Of a DNA stretch of 64,000 nt, positions 41,283 through 49,649 are shown piece after piece. The position numbers were made by a program, and so were the translations under genes. Source of the stretch: Streptomyces piniterrae (GTDB lineage: Bacteria > Actinomycetota > Actinomycetes > Streptomycetales > Streptomycetaceae); the NCBI RefSeq assembly GCF_005048155.1, contig NZ_SUMB01000006.1:124001-188000 (forward strand), given 5' to 3'. Numbering within the stretch: the stretch's first letter is position 1; each line of letters begins with the position of its first letter. Under the pieces are notes generated by a model. That model searched no databases, had not been told where the DNA came from, and saw nothing but the letters and a program-made list of their open reading frames with translations.

Positions 41283-41933
41283 ATGAGCACCATTGACATC
41301 CTTTCGCCGGCAGGCGACAAGGCCGGGACCGTCGAGCTCCCCGCGGAGATCTTCGACGCCAAGGTCAGCATCCCGCTGATCCACCAGGTCGTTGTCGCCC
41401 AGCTGGCCGCTGCCCGTCAGGGCACGCACAAGACCAAGACTCGCGGCGAGGTCCGCGGCGGTGGCAAGAAGCCGTACCGCCAGAAGGGCACCGGCCGCGC
41501 GCGCCAGGGTTCGACCCGTGCGCCGCAGTTCGCCGGCGGTGGCATCGTCCACGGCCCGCAGCCGCGTGACTACTCGCAGCGGACGCCCAAGAAGATGAAG
41601 GCCGCCGCCCTGCGCGGTGCCCTCACCGACCGGGCCCGCAACAGCCGCATCCACGTCGTCTCCGACGTGGTCGACGGCGCGATCTCCACGAAGGCCGCCA
41701 AGGCTCTCCTCGGCAAGGTCAGCGAGCGCAAGAACGTGCTCCTGGTCGCCGAGCGCAGCGACGAGGCCGCGTGGTTCTCCGCCCGCAACCTGCCCCAGGT
41801 TCACATCCTGGAGCCGGGCCAGCTGAACACGTACGACGTGCTCGTCTCCGACGACGTGGTCTTCACCAAGGCCGCCTTCGAGTCCTTCGTGTCTGGCCCC
41901 AAGGCCACTGAGACCGAAGGGAGCGAGGCCTGA
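41283..41933 (+). CDS. rplD: 50S ribosomal protein L4
   Basis: A 216-aa L4 lining the peptide exit tunnel. The conserved extended loop is GGKKPYRQKGTGRARQGSTRAPQ-like and looks unaltered at macrolide-relevant residues. ATG 41283. The stop overlaps the rplW ATG. Confidence 0.97.
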   Translation: MSTIDILSPAGDKAGTVELPAEIFDAKVSIPLIHQVVVAQLAAARQGTHKTKTRGEVRGGGKKPYRQKGTGRARQGSTRAPQFAGGGIVHGPQPRDYSQRTPKKMKAAALRGALTDRARNSRIHVVSDVVDGAISTKAAKALLGKVSERKNVLLVAERSDEAAWFSARNLPQVHILEPGQLNTYDVLVSDDVVFTKAAFESFVSGPKATETEGSEA

Positions 41934-42343
41934 TGGCTGCGCGTCACCCCAGCATTGCCTCCAAGGCCGCCAAGGCCGCCAAGGCAGCGCGTATCGCCAA
42001 GGCTGCGAAGGCCCCCGTGGCCGTCGAGCCCACGCCGCTGAGCAAGTCGCTCTCGGACCCGCGTGACGTTCTCGTCAAGCCGGTCGTCTCCGAGAAGAGC
42101 TACGCGCTGCTGGACGAGAACAAGTACACGTTCATCGTCGACCCGCGCGCCAACAAGACCCAGATCAAGCAGGCCGTCCAGGCGGTCTTCTCGGTCAAGG
42201 TCACCGGGGTCAACACGATCAACCGGCAGGGCAAGCGCAAGCGCACCCGCACCGGTTTCGGCAAGCGCGCCAACACCAAGCGCGCCATCGTGACCCTCGC
42301 CGAGGGCGACCGTATCGACATCTTCGGCGGCCCGGTCTCCTAA
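41933..42343 (+). CDS. rplW: 50S ribosomal protein L23 with Ala/Lys N-terminal extension
   Basis: A 136-aa L23 at the tunnel exit, the docking site for trigger factor and SRP. Residues about 10-27 are an Ala/Lys repeat (KAAKAAKAARIAKAAKA). The conserved core begins near SDPRDVLVKPVVSEKSYALL and includes NKTQIKQAVQAVFSVKVTGVN. Mycobacterial L23 is about 100 aa, so this protein has about 35 extra N-terminal residues. The start is fixed by the overlap with the rplD stop (TGATG). Confidence 0.96.
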   Translation: MAARHPSIASKAAKAAKAARIAKAAKAPVAVEPTPLSKSLSDPRDVLVKPVVSEKSYALLDENKYTFIVDPRANKTQIKQAVQAVFSVKVTGVNTINRQGKRKRTRTGFGKRANTKRAIVTLAEGDRIDIFGGPVS

Positions 42344-42382
42344 CGGAGTCCGAGTCGTCCGGAATCGGACGAGGACTGAGAA

Positions 42383-43219
42383 ATGGGTATCCGCAAGTAC
42401 AAGCCGACGACCCCGGGCCGTCGTGGCTCCAGCGTCGCCGACTTTGTCGAGATCACGCGGTCCACGCCGGAGAAGTCGCTGGTCCGCCCGCTGCACAGCA
42501 AGGGCGGCCGTAACAACGCCGGTCGTGTGACCACTCGCCACCAGGGTGGTGGCCACAAGCGCGCCTACCGCGTGATCGACTTCCGTCGGCACGACAAGGA
42601 CGGCGTGCCGGCCAAGGTCGCGCACATCGAGTACGACCCCAACCGCACCGCGCGCATCGCGCTGCTGCACTACGCAGACGGCGAGAAGCGCTACATCATC
42701 GCGCCCCGTGGCCTGGTCCAGGGTGCCCGGATTGAGAACGGCCCTGGCGCCGACATCAAGCCGGGTAACAACCTGCCGCTGCGTCACATCCCCGTGGGTA
42801 CGACGATCCACGCGATCGAGCTGCGTCCGGGCGGCGGTGCGAAGTTCGCCCGCTCGGCCGGTGCCTCCGTGCAGCTGCTGGCGAAGGAGGGCGCGATGGC
42901 CCACCTTCGTATGCCGTCCGGTGAGATCCGCCTGGTCGACGTGCGCTGCCGCGCCACCGTCGGCGAGGTCGGCAACGCCGAGCAGTCGAACATCAACTGG
43001 GGCAAGGCCGGCCGTATGCGCTGGAAGGGCGTCCGCCCGACCGTGCGTGGTGTCGTGATGAACCCGGTCGACCACCCGCACGGTGGTGGTGAGGGCAAGA
43101 CCTCCGGTGGTCGCCACCCGGTCTCGCCCTGGGGCCAGAAGGAGGGTCGTACTCGCTCGCCGAAGAAGGCCAGCAACAAGTACATCGTCCGCCGCCGCAA
43201 GACGAACAAGAAGCGCTAG
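42383..43219 (+). CDS. rplB: 50S ribosomal protein L2
   Basis: A 278-aa L2, needed for subunit joining and peptidyl transfer. It starts MGIRKYKPTTPGRRGSSVAD, and the conserved C-terminal region VVMNPVDHPHGGGEGKTSGGRHPVSPWG-like segment holds the invariant His. ATG 42383. Part of the S10 operon. Confidence 0.98.
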   Translation: MGIRKYKPTTPGRRGSSVADFVEITRSTPEKSLVRPLHSKGGRNNAGRVTTRHQGGGHKRAYRVIDFRRHDKDGVPAKVAHIEYDPNRTARIALLHYADGEKRYIIAPRGLVQGARIENGPGADIKPGNNLPLRHIPVGTTIHAIELRPGGGAKFARSAGASVQLLAKEGAMAHLRMPSGEIRLVDVRCRATVGEVGNAEQSNINWGKAGRMRWKGVRPTVRGVVMNPVDHPHGGGEGKTSGGRHPVSPWGQKEGRTRSPKKASNKYIVRRRKTNKKR

Positions 43220-43231
43220 GAGCGGGTTTAG

Positions 43232-43513
43232 ATGCCGCGCAGTCTCAAGAAGGGGCCCTTCGTCGACGACCACCTGAGCAAGAAGGTGGATGTCCAGAAC
43301 GAAGCCGGCACCAAGAACGTCATCAAGACCTGGTCCCGCCGCTCCATGATCGTCCCGGCCATGCTCGGCCACACGATCGCGGTGCATGACGGCCGCAAGC
43401 ACGTCCCGGTGTTCGTCACCGAGTCGATGGTCGGCCACAAGCTCGGCGAGTTTGCGCCGACCCGCACCTTCCGCGGCCACGAGAAGGACGACCGCAAGTC
43501 GCGGCGTCGTTGA
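43232..43513 (+). CDS. rpsS: 30S ribosomal protein S19
   Basis: A 93-aa S19 of the 30S head. It starts MPRSLKKGPFVDDHLSKKV and ends ENKS-like KDDRKSRRR, as is typical. ATG 43232 follows AGGAGCGGG. It overlaps nothing. Confidence 0.98.
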   Translation: MPRSLKKGPFVDDHLSKKVDVQNEAGTKNVIKTWSRRSMIVPAMLGHTIAVHDGRKHVPVFVTESMVGHKLGEFAPTRTFRGHEKDDRKSRRR

Positions 43514-43556
43514 TCGGCGGAGTGCGAAGACTATGACTGACACCGAAGGGACAACC

Positions 43557-43904
43557 ATGGAAGCCAGGGCCCAGGCGCGGTACATCCGCGTCACGCCCAT
43601 GAAGGCCCGCCGCGTGGTGGACCTTATCCGTGGCATGGATGCCACGGAGGCTCAGGCGGTCCTGCGTTTCGCCCCGCAGGCCGCGAGCGTGCCGGTGGGC
43701 AAGGTGCTGGACAGCGCCATTGCCAACGCCGCGCACAACTACGACCACACCGACGCCGGCAGCCTCTTCATTTCCGAGGCGTACGTCGACGAGGGCCCGA
43801 CCCTGAAGCGGTTCCGTCCGCGTGCCCAGGGCCGTGCCTACCGGATCCGCAAGCGGACCAGCCACATCACCGTGGTCGTCAGCAGCAAGGAAGGAACCCG
43901 GTAA
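43557..43904 (+). CDS. rplV: 50S ribosomal protein L22
   Basis: A 115-aa L22 lining the exit tunnel. I chose ATG 43557 (MEARAQARYIRVTP, GAAGGG six bases upstream) because it starts the conserved protein; an in-frame ATG at 43533 would add eight residues. The loop region RPRAQGRAYRI is intact. The stop overlaps the rpsC ATG (TAATG). Confidence 0.96.
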   Translation: MEARAQARYIRVTPMKARRVVDLIRGMDATEAQAVLRFAPQAASVPVGKVLDSAIANAAHNYDHTDAGSLFISEAYVDEGPTLKRFRPRAQGRAYRIRKRTSHITVVVSSKEGTR

Positions 43905-44725
43905 TGGGCCAGAAGGTAAACCCGCACGGGTTCCGGCTCGGCATCACCACCGACTTCAAGTCGCGCTGGTACGCCGACAAGCTGTACAAGGACTACGTCA
44001 AGGAAGACGTCGCCATTCGTCGCATGATGACGAAGGGCATGGAGCGCGCCGGTATCTCCAAGGTGGAGATCGAGCGCACCCGTGAGCGCGTCCGCGTTGA
44101 CATCCACACCGCTCGTCCGGGCATCGTCATCGGCCGCCGCGGCGCCGAGGCGGACCGCATCCGCGGCGAGCTGGAGAAGCTGACCGGCAAGCAGGTCCAG
44201 CTGAACATCCTCGAGGTCAAGAACCCCGAGACCGATGCTCAGCTGGTGGCCCAGGCCGTCGCCGAGCAGCTGTCGTCCCGCGTCTCCTTCCGTCGCGCCA
44301 TGCGTAAGAGCATGCAGTCGACGATGAAGGCCGGCGCCAAGGGCATCAAGATCCAGTGTGGTGGCCGTCTCGGCGGCGCCGAGATGTCCCGCTCGGAGTT
44401 CTACCGCGAGGGCCGCGTGCCCCTGCACACGCTCCGCGCGAACGTCGACTACGGCTTCTTCGAGGCCAAGACCACCTTCGGCCGTATCGGCGTGAAGGTC
44501 TGGATCTACAAGGGCGACGTCAAGAACATCGCCGAGGTGCGCGCCGAGAACGCCGCCGCCCGTGCGGGTAACCGCCCGGCTCGCGGTGGCGGCAACGACC
44601 GCCCGCGTCGCGGTGGCGAGCGTGGCGGCCGCGGCCGCAAGCCGCAGCAGAGCGCCGCTGCCGAGGCCCCCAAGGCCGAGGCCGCTGCCGCTGCTCCGGC
44701 GGAGACCCCCGGAACGGAGGCCTGA
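43904..44725 (+). CDS. rpsC: 30S ribosomal protein S3 with basic C-terminal tail
   Basis: A 273-aa S3 at the mRNA entry. The KH domain has RPGIVIGRRGAEADRIRGEL near residue 75. The C-terminal 55 or so residues are Arg/Gly, then Ala/Pro rich (GNDRPRRGGERGGRGRKPQQ), a common actinobacterial extension. ATG 43904 overlaps rplV. Confidence 0.97.
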   Translation: MGQKVNPHGFRLGITTDFKSRWYADKLYKDYVKEDVAIRRMMTKGMERAGISKVEIERTRERVRVDIHTARPGIVIGRRGAEADRIRGELEKLTGKQVQLNILEVKNPETDAQLVAQAVAEQLSSRVSFRRAMRKSMQSTMKAGAKGIKIQCGGRLGGAEMSRSEFYREGRVPLHTLRANVDYGFFEAKTTFGRIGVKVWIYKGDVKNIAEVRAENAAARAGNRPARGGGNDRPRRGGERGGRGRKPQQSAAAEAPKAEAAAAAPAETPGTEA

Positions 44726-44730
44726 CCGAC

Positions 44731-45150
44731 ATGCTGATCCCTCGCAGGGTCAAGCACCGCAAGCAGCACCACCCGAAGCGCAGTGGTATGGCCAAGGGTG
44801 GCACCGAGCTGGCCTTCGGTGAGTACGGCATCCAGGCCGTGACGCCCGCCTACGTGACGAACCGGCAGATCGAGTCCGCTCGTATCGCCATGACCCGTCA
44901 CATCAAGCGTGGCGGCAAGGTGTGGATCAACATCTACCCGGACCGTCCGCTGACGAAGAAGCCGGCCGAAACCCGCATGGGTTCCGGTAAGGGTTCTCCG
45001 GAGTGGTGGGTCGCGAACGTCAAGCCCGGTCGGGTGATGTTCGAGCTTTCCTTCCCGAACGAGAAGGTTGCTAAGGAGGCGCTGACCCGCGCCGCCCACA
45101 AGCTTCCGATGAAGTGCCGCATCGTTCGGCGCGAGGCAGGTGAATCGTGA
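44731..45150 (+). CDS. rplP: 50S ribosomal protein L16
   Basis: A 139-aa L16 near the A-site tRNA elbow. It starts MLIPRRVKHRKQHHPKRSGM and has MGSGKGSPEWWVANVKPGR. ATG 44731. The stop overlaps the rpmC ATG. Confidence 0.97.
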   Translation: MLIPRRVKHRKQHHPKRSGMAKGGTELAFGEYGIQAVTPAYVTNRQIESARIAMTRHIKRGGKVWINIYPDRPLTKKPAETRMGSGKGSPEWWVANVKPGRVMFELSFPNEKVAKEALTRAAHKLPMKCRIVRREAGES

Positions 45151-45374
45151 TGTCGGCCGTTACCAAGGCGTCCGAGCTGCGCGAGCTGAACGACGAGGAC
45201 CTCGTCGCCAAGCTCCGTGAGGCCAAGGAAGAACTGTTCAACCTCCGCTTCCAGGCGGCGACCGGACAGCTCGAGAACCACGGCCGGCTGAAGGCCGTCC
45301 GCAAGGACATCGCCCGGATCTACACCCTGATGCGTGAGCGCGAGCTGGGCATCGAGACGGTGGAGAGCGCCTGA
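45150..45374 (+). CDS. rpmC: 50S ribosomal protein L29
   Basis: A 74-aa L29 at the tunnel exit beside L23. Motif LRELNDEDLVAKLREAKEELFNLRFQAATGQL, an alpha-helical hairpin. Start ATG 45150 overlaps the rplP stop (TGATG); a GTG at 45147 is also in frame. The stop overlaps rpsQ. Confidence 0.95.
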   Translation: MSAVTKASELRELNDEDLVAKLREAKEELFNLRFQAATGQLENHGRLKAVRKDIARIYTLMRERELGIETVESA

Positions 45375-45655
45375 TGAGCGAGAAGAATGTGACTGAGACG
45401 AACGAGCGCGGATTCCGCAAGACCCGTGAGGGTCTCGTCGTCAGCGACAAGATGGACAAGACCGTCGTCGTCGCTGTCGAGGACCGCGTCAAGCACGCGC
45501 TGTACGGCAAGGTCATCCGCCGTACCAACAAGCTCAAGGCGCACGACGAGCAGAACGCTGCCGGCGTCGGCGACCGCGTCCTCCTGATGGAGACCCGGCC
45601 GCTGTCCGCCACCAAGCGCTGGCGCATCGTCGAGATCCTCGAGAAGGCCAAGTAA
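45374..45655 (+). CDS. rpsQ: 30S ribosomal protein S17
   Basis: A 93-aa S17. Motif REGLVVSDKMDKTVVVAVEDRVKHALYGKVIRRTNKLKAHDE, with MSEKNVTETNER as a short N-terminal addition. ATG 45374 overlaps the rpmC stop. It ends the S10 operon: a cluster of three hairpins follows before rplN. Confidence 0.97.
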   Translation: MSEKNVTETNERGFRKTREGLVVSDKMDKTVVVAVEDRVKHALYGKVIRRTNKLKAHDEQNAAGVGDRVLLMETRPLSATKRWRIVEILEKAK

Positions 45656-45671
45656 TTTCCGTCAGGAAATT
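45654..45671 (+). promoter_or_regulatory. first hairpin after rpsQ
   Basis: AATTTCC-GTCA-GGAAATT, a perfect 7-bp stem that includes the last base of the rpsQ stop codon region. Confidence 0.5.
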
Positions 45672-45689
45672 CCAAAAGGCAAGCATCCC

Positions 45690-45710
45690 TCCTAGGGGGA
45701 CCCCCTAGGA
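45690..45710 (+). promoter_or_regulatory. second hairpin after rpsQ
   Basis: TCCTAGGGGG-A-CCCCCTAGGA, a near-perfect palindrome with a one-base centre (four or more bases must open to form the loop). Confidence 0.6.
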
Positions 45711-45726
45711 ACAGTTCCGCCAGGCT

Positions 45727-45756
45727 CGGCAGGGGCTTCTTGCGAAGCCCCTGCCG
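45727..45756 (+). terminator. strong hairpin between the S10 and spc operons
   Basis: A perfect 13-bp stem (CGGCAGGGGCTTC/GAAGCCCCTGCCG) with loop TTGC, 29 bp before rplN. There is no T-tract. It may be a partial terminator or a processing site. Confidence 0.7.
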
Positions 45757-45784
45757 GGAACCGGCAGACGATCAGGAGTAAGAC

Positions 45785-46153
45785 GTGATCCAGCAGGAGT
45801 CGCGACTGCGCGTCGCCGACAACACTGGTGCGAAGGAAATCCTTTGCATCCGTGTTCTCGGTGGCTCCGGTCGCCGCTACGCGGGCATCGGTGACGTCAT
45901 TGTCGCCACCGTCAAGGACGCGATCCCCGGTGGCAACGTGAAGAAGGGTGACGTCGTCAAGGCCGTCATCGTTCGCACCGTCAAGGAGCGCCGCCGTCCG
46001 GACGGCTCGTACATCCGCTTCGACGAGAACGCGGCCGTCATCCTCAAGAACGATGGCGACCCCCGCGGCACCCGCATCTTCGGCCCCGTGGGCCGGGAGC
46101 TGCGCGAGAAGAAGTTCATGAAGATCATCTCGCTCGCGCCGGAGGTGCTGTAA
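45785..46153 (+). CDS. rplN: 50S ribosomal protein L14
   Basis: A 122-aa L14. It starts MIQQESRLRVADNTGAKEIL and has GGSGRRYAGIGDVIVATVKDA. GTG 45785 with AGGAGTAAGAC upstream. First gene of the spc operon. Confidence 0.98.
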   Translation: MIQQESRLRVADNTGAKEILCIRVLGGSGRRYAGIGDVIVATVKDAIPGGNVKKGDVVKAVIVRTVKERRRPDGSYIRFDENAAVILKNDGDPRGTRIFGPVGRELREKKFMKIISLAPEVL

Positions 46154-46156
46154 CCG

Positions 46157-46480
46157 ATGAAGATCAAGAAGGGCGACCTGGTCCAGGTCATCACCGGTAA
46201 GGACAAGGGCAAGCAGGGCAAGGTCATTCAGGCCTTCCCCCGCGAGGACCGGGTCCTGGTCGAGGGTGTCAACCGGGTCAAGAAGCACACCAAGGCCGGT
46301 CAGACCGCTCGCGGTTCGAAGACCGGCGGCATTGTGACGACCGAGGCCCCCGTCCACGTGAGCAACGTTCAGCTCGTCGTGGAGAAGGACGGCAACAAGG
46401 TCGTGACGCGCGTCGGATACCGCTTCGACGACGAGGGCAACAAGATCCGCGTTGCCAAGCGGACCGGTGAGGACATCTGA
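46157..46480 (+). CDS. rplX: 50S ribosomal protein L24
   Basis: A 107-aa L24, an assembly initiator with a KOW motif (MKIKKGDLVQVITGKDKGKQGKV). ATG 46157, three bases after the rplN stop. The stop overlaps rplE. Confidence 0.97.
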   Translation: MKIKKGDLVQVITGKDKGKQGKVIQAFPREDRVLVEGVNRVKKHTKAGQTARGSKTGGIVTTEAPVHVSNVQLVVEKDGNKVVTRVGYRFDDEGNKIRVAKRTGEDI

Positions 46481-47040
46481 TGACTGCCACCACCAACGCG
46501 CCGCGTCTCAAGCTGCGCTACCGCGAAGAGATCGCCGGGAAGCTGAAGGACGAGTTCTCGTACGAGAACGTCATGCAGATCCCCGGTCTGACCAAGATCG
46601 TGGTCAACATGGGTGTGGGCGACGCCGCCCGCGACTCCAAGCTGATCGACGGTGCCATCAAGGACCTCACCACGATCACCGGTCAGAAGCCGGCCGTCAC
46701 CAAGGCCCGTAAGTCCATCGCGCAGTTCAAGCTGCGCGAGGGCCAGCCGATCGGTGCCCACGTCACCCTCCGCGGTGACCGCATGTGGGAGTTCCTGGAC
46801 CGCCTGCTGTCGCTCGCGCTGCCGCGCATCCGCGACTTCCGTGGTCTGTCGCCGAAGCAGTTCGACGGCCGGGGCAACTACACCTTCGGTCTCACGGAGC
46901 AGGTCATGTTCCACGAGATCGACCAGGACAAGATCGACCGCGTCCGGGGTATGGACATCACCGTGGTCACCACGGCGACCAACGACGACGAGGGCCGTGC
47001 CCTTCTGCGTCACCTCGGCTTCCCGTTCAAGGAGGCGTAA
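46480..47040 (+). CDS. rplE: 50S ribosomal protein L5
   Basis: A 186-aa L5 that binds 5S rRNA. Motif MQIPGLTKIVVNMGVGDA and GAHVTLRGDRMWEFLDRLLSLALPRIRDFRG. ATG 46480 overlaps the rplX stop. Confidence 0.98.
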   Translation: MTATTNAPRLKLRYREEIAGKLKDEFSYENVMQIPGLTKIVVNMGVGDAARDSKLIDGAIKDLTTITGQKPAVTKARKSIAQFKLREGQPIGAHVTLRGDRMWEFLDRLLSLALPRIRDFRGLSPKQFDGRGNYTFGLTEQVMFHEIDQDKIDRVRGMDITVVTTATNDDEGRALLRHLGFPFKEA

Positions 47041-47045
47041 GCGAG

Positions 47046-47231
47046 ATGGCGAAGAAGGCTCTGATTGCCAAGGCTGCTCGTAAGCCCAAGTTCGGTGTGC
47101 GTGCGTACACCCGCTGCCAGCGCTGCGGCCGTCCGCACTCCGTCTACCGCAAGTTCGGCCTGTGCCGCGTGTGCCTTCGTGAGATGGCTCACCGTGGCGA
47201 GCTGCCGGGCGTGACCAAGAGCTCCTGGTAA
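47046..47231 (+). CDS. rpsN: 30S ribosomal protein S14 type Z (zinc)
   Basis: A 61-aa S14 of the zinc-binding short type. Cys pairs CQRCGRPHSVYRKFGLCRVC are intact. ATG 47046 follows AAGCGAG. It is separated from rpsH by 238 bp, the largest gap inside the spc operon. Confidence 0.97.
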   Translation: MAKKALIAKAARKPKFGVRAYTRCQRCGRPHSVYRKFGLCRVCLREMAHRGELPGVTKSSW

Positions 47232-47249
47232 TCCCCTAGTTGGGATTAC
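47228..47249 (+). promoter_or_regulatory. hairpin overlapping the rpsN stop
   Basis: GTAATCCC-CTAGTT-GGGATTAC, a perfect 8-bp stem that contains the rpsN stop codon. It could be a processing or stability element. Confidence 0.5.
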
Positions 47250-47469
47250 CCGAAGCTCTCGGTAAGCATCTGGTCCGGCGGGAGCCCCGACCGTTCTTCC
47301 CGTAGGGTGGAAGGGTTGGGCGCCCGCCGCGCCCAGGACTGACCGCGGGCCCAGCCCGCATAGTCGCTTACTACGCCGTAGGTCCCCGCGCCGCACCCGT
47401 CCCGACGTCGATCGGGGAGAGGGATGGCGCACATAGGAAACCCCGGCGAGAGAGGCCGAAGGCCAATTC
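47250..47469. other. non-coding leader before rpsH
   Basis: About 220 bp with no gene. It has short inverted repeats (for example around 47379-47398 and CCCCGGCGAGAG) and ends with a rather weak ribosome site before rpsH. It looks like a structured internal leader in the spc operon. Confidence 0.45.
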
Positions 47470-47868
47470 ATGACCATGACTGATCCCATCGCAGACATGC
47501 TGACCCGTCTGCGTAACGCGAACTCGGCGTACCACGACACCGTCGTGATGCCGCACAGCAAGATCAAGTCGCACATCGCGGAGATCCTCCAGCAGGAGGG
47601 TTACATCACCGGCTGGAACGTCGAGGACGCCGAGGTCGGCAAGAACCTCACCCTCGAGCTGAAGTTCGGCCCGAACCGCGAGCGCTCGATCGCCGGCATC
47701 AAGCGGATTTCGAAGCCGGGCCTGCGGGTCTACGCAAAGTCCACCAACCTGCCGAAGGTCCTCGGCGGCCTGGGCGTGGCGATCATCTCCACGTCCCACG
47801 GTCTCCTGACCGGCCAGCAGGCCAGCAAGAAGGGCGTGGGTGGGGAAGTCCTCGCCTACGTCTGGTAA
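47470..47868 (+). CDS. rpsH: 30S ribosomal protein S8
   Basis: A 132-aa S8, a primary 16S binder and the spc-operon regulator in E. coli. It starts MTMTDPIADMLTRLRNANSAYHD and ends GGEVLAYVW. ATG 47470; a second ATG two codons later (47476) is possible. It has its own 238-bp leader. Confidence 0.97.
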   Translation: MTMTDPIADMLTRLRNANSAYHDTVVMPHSKIKSHIAEILQQEGYITGWNVEDAEVGKNLTLELKFGPNRERSIAGIKRISKPGLRVYAKSTNLPKVLGGLGVAIISTSHGLLTGQQASKKGVGGEVLAYVW

Positions 47869-47890
47869 CCAGGGAACGGAGGAATAGCTA

Positions 47891-48430
47891 ATGTCGCGTA
47901 TTGGCAAGCTGCCCATCCAGGTTCCCGCTGGTGTGGACGTCACCATCGAGGGCCGCACGGTTTCGGTGAAGGGTCCCAAGGGCTCCCTTTCGCACACCGT
48001 CGCCGCGCCCATCGAGGTCGCCAAGGGTGAGGACGGCGTCATCGCCGTCACCCGCCCGAACGACGAGCGTCAGAACAAGGCCCTGCACGGCCTGTCCCGC
48101 ACGCTGGTGGCGAACATGATCACCGGCGTGACCCAGGGCTACAGCAAGGCGCTCGAGATCAGCGGTGTCGGCTACCGGGTCCAGGCGAAGGGCTCCAACC
48201 TGGAGTTCGCGCTGGGCTACAGCCACCCCATCGTCGTCGAGGCTCCCGAGGGCATCTCCTTCAAGGTCGAGTCCCCGACCAAGCTCAGCGTCGAGGGCAT
48301 CGACAAGCAGAAGGTCGGCGAGGTTGCGGCGAACATCCGCAAGCTGCGCAAGCCTGACCCGTACAAGGCCAAGGGCGTCAAGTACGCCGGCGAGGTCATC
48401 CGCCGCAAGGTCGGAAAGGCTGGTAAGTAA
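47891..48430 (+). CDS. rplF: 50S ribosomal protein L6
   Basis: A 179-aa L6 near the sarcin-ricin loop. It starts MSRIGKLPIQVPAGVDVTIEG and contains QGYSKALEISGVGYRVQAKG and the C-terminal KPDPYKAKGVKYAGEVIRRKVGKAGK. ATG 47891. Confidence 0.98.
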   Translation: MSRIGKLPIQVPAGVDVTIEGRTVSVKGPKGSLSHTVAAPIEVAKGEDGVIAVTRPNDERQNKALHGLSRTLVANMITGVTQGYSKALEISGVGYRVQAKGSNLEFALGYSHPIVVEAPEGISFKVESPTKLSVEGIDKQKVGEVAANIRKLRKPDPYKAKGVKYAGEVIRRKVGKAGK

Positions 48431-48433
48431 GCC

Positions 48434-48817
48434 ATGGCATACGGTGTGAAGATCGCGAAGGGTAACGCCCGCAAGGGTGCCGCCCTCAAGCGGCGCCACA
48501 TCCGGATCCGTAAGCGGATCTCGGGCACCCCGGAGCGCCCGCGTCTGGTCGTGACGCGTTCCAACCGCGGTATCACCGCTCAGGTCATCGACGACATCGC
48601 GGGCCACACGCTCGCGTCGGCGTCGCACCTGGACGCGTCGATCCGTGGTGGCGAGGGCAGCAAGGGCGACCAGGCCAAGCAGGTCGGTGCCCTGGTCGCT
48701 GAGCGCGCCAAGGCCGCCGGCGTCGAGGCCGTCGTGTTCGACCGCGGTGGCAACCAGTACGCCGGGCGCATTGCCGCTCTGGCGGACGCCGCCCGCGAAG
48801 CCGGGCTGAAGTTCTAA
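48434..48817 (+). CDS. rplR: 50S ribosomal protein L18
   Basis: A 127-aa L18 that binds 5S rRNA. Basic N-terminus KRRHIRIRKRISGTPERPRL and C-terminal VVFDRGGNQYAGRIAALADAAREAGLKF. ATG 48434, three bases after the rplF stop. Confidence 0.98.
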   Translation: MAYGVKIAKGNARKGAALKRRHIRIRKRISGTPERPRLVVTRSNRGITAQVIDDIAGHTLASASHLDASIRGGEGSKGDQAKQVGALVAERAKAAGVEAVVFDRGGNQYAGRIAALADAAREAGLKF

Positions 48818-48863
48818 GCCCCGGTTCCGGAGCTAGCGGACGTAACAGAGAGAGGTAAATCCA

Positions 48864-49466
48864 ATGGCTGGACCCCAGCGCCGCGGAAGCGGTGCCGGTG
48901 GCGGCGAGCGGCGGGACCGGAAGGGTCGCGACGGTGGCGCTGCCGCCGAGAAGACCGCGTACGTTGAGCGCGTTGTCGCGATCAACCGCGTCGCCAAGGT
49001 TGTCAAGGGTGGTCGCCGTTTCAGCTTCACCGCGCTGGTCGTGGTGGGCGACGGTGACGGCACCGTAGGTGTCGGTTACGGCAAGGCCAAGGAAGTTCCG
49101 GCTGCCATCGCCAAGGGCGTGGAAGAGGCCAAGAAGAACTTCTTCAAGGTCCCCCGTATCCAGGGCACCATCCCGCACCCCATCCAGGGCGAGAAGGCTG
49201 CGGGCGTCGTCCTGCTCAAGCCGGCTTCCCCCGGTACCGGTGTGATCGCCGGTGGTCCCGTGCGCGCCGTCCTGGAGTGCGCGGGCATCCACGACGTGCT
49301 GAGCAAGTCGCTCGGTTCGTCGAACCCGATCAACATCGTGCACGCCACGGTGACCGCGCTTCAGGGCCTGCAGCGCCCCGAGGAGATCGCGGCCCGTCGT
49401 GGCCTGCCGCTGGAGGACGTTGCTCCCGCCGCTCTGCTGCGGGCGCGTGCCGGGGTGACCGCGTAA
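48864..49466 (+). CDS. rpsE: 30S ribosomal protein S5
   Basis: A 200-aa S5 near the decoding site. The first 30 or so residues are Gly/Arg rich. The conserved core begins YVERVVAINRVAKVVKGGRRFSFTALVVVGDGDG; the spectinomycin loop looks wild type. ATG 48864. The stop overlaps the rpmD ATG (TAATG). Confidence 0.97.
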   Translation: MAGPQRRGSGAGGGERRDRKGRDGGAAAEKTAYVERVVAINRVAKVVKGGRRFSFTALVVVGDGDGTVGVGYGKAKEVPAAIAKGVEEAKKNFFKVPRIQGTIPHPIQGEKAAGVVLLKPASPGTGVIAGGPVRAVLECAGIHDVLSKSLGSSNPINIVHATVTALQGLQRPEEIAARRGLPLEDVAPAALLRARAGVTA

Positions 49467-49648
49467 TGGCGCACCTCAAGATCACGCAGACGAAGTCCTA
49501 CATCGGTAGCAAGCAGAACCACCGCGACACCCTTCGTTCGCTGGGCCTCAAGCGGCTCAACGACGTGGTTGTCAAGGAGGACCGTCCCGAGTTCCGCGGC
49601 ATGGTGCACACCGTCCGCCACCTCGTGACGGTTGAGGAGGTCGACTGA
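49466..49648 (+). CDS. rpmD: 50S ribosomal protein L30
   Basis: A 60-aa L30. MAHLKITQTKSYIGSKQNHRDTL start and GLKRLNDVVVKEDRPEFRGM. The ATG overlaps the rpsE stop. rplO starts two bases after its stop. Confidence 0.96.
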   Translation: MAHLKITQTKSYIGSKQNHRDTLRSLGLKRLNDVVVKEDRPEFRGMVHTVRHLVTVEEVD

Positions 49649-49649
49649 C

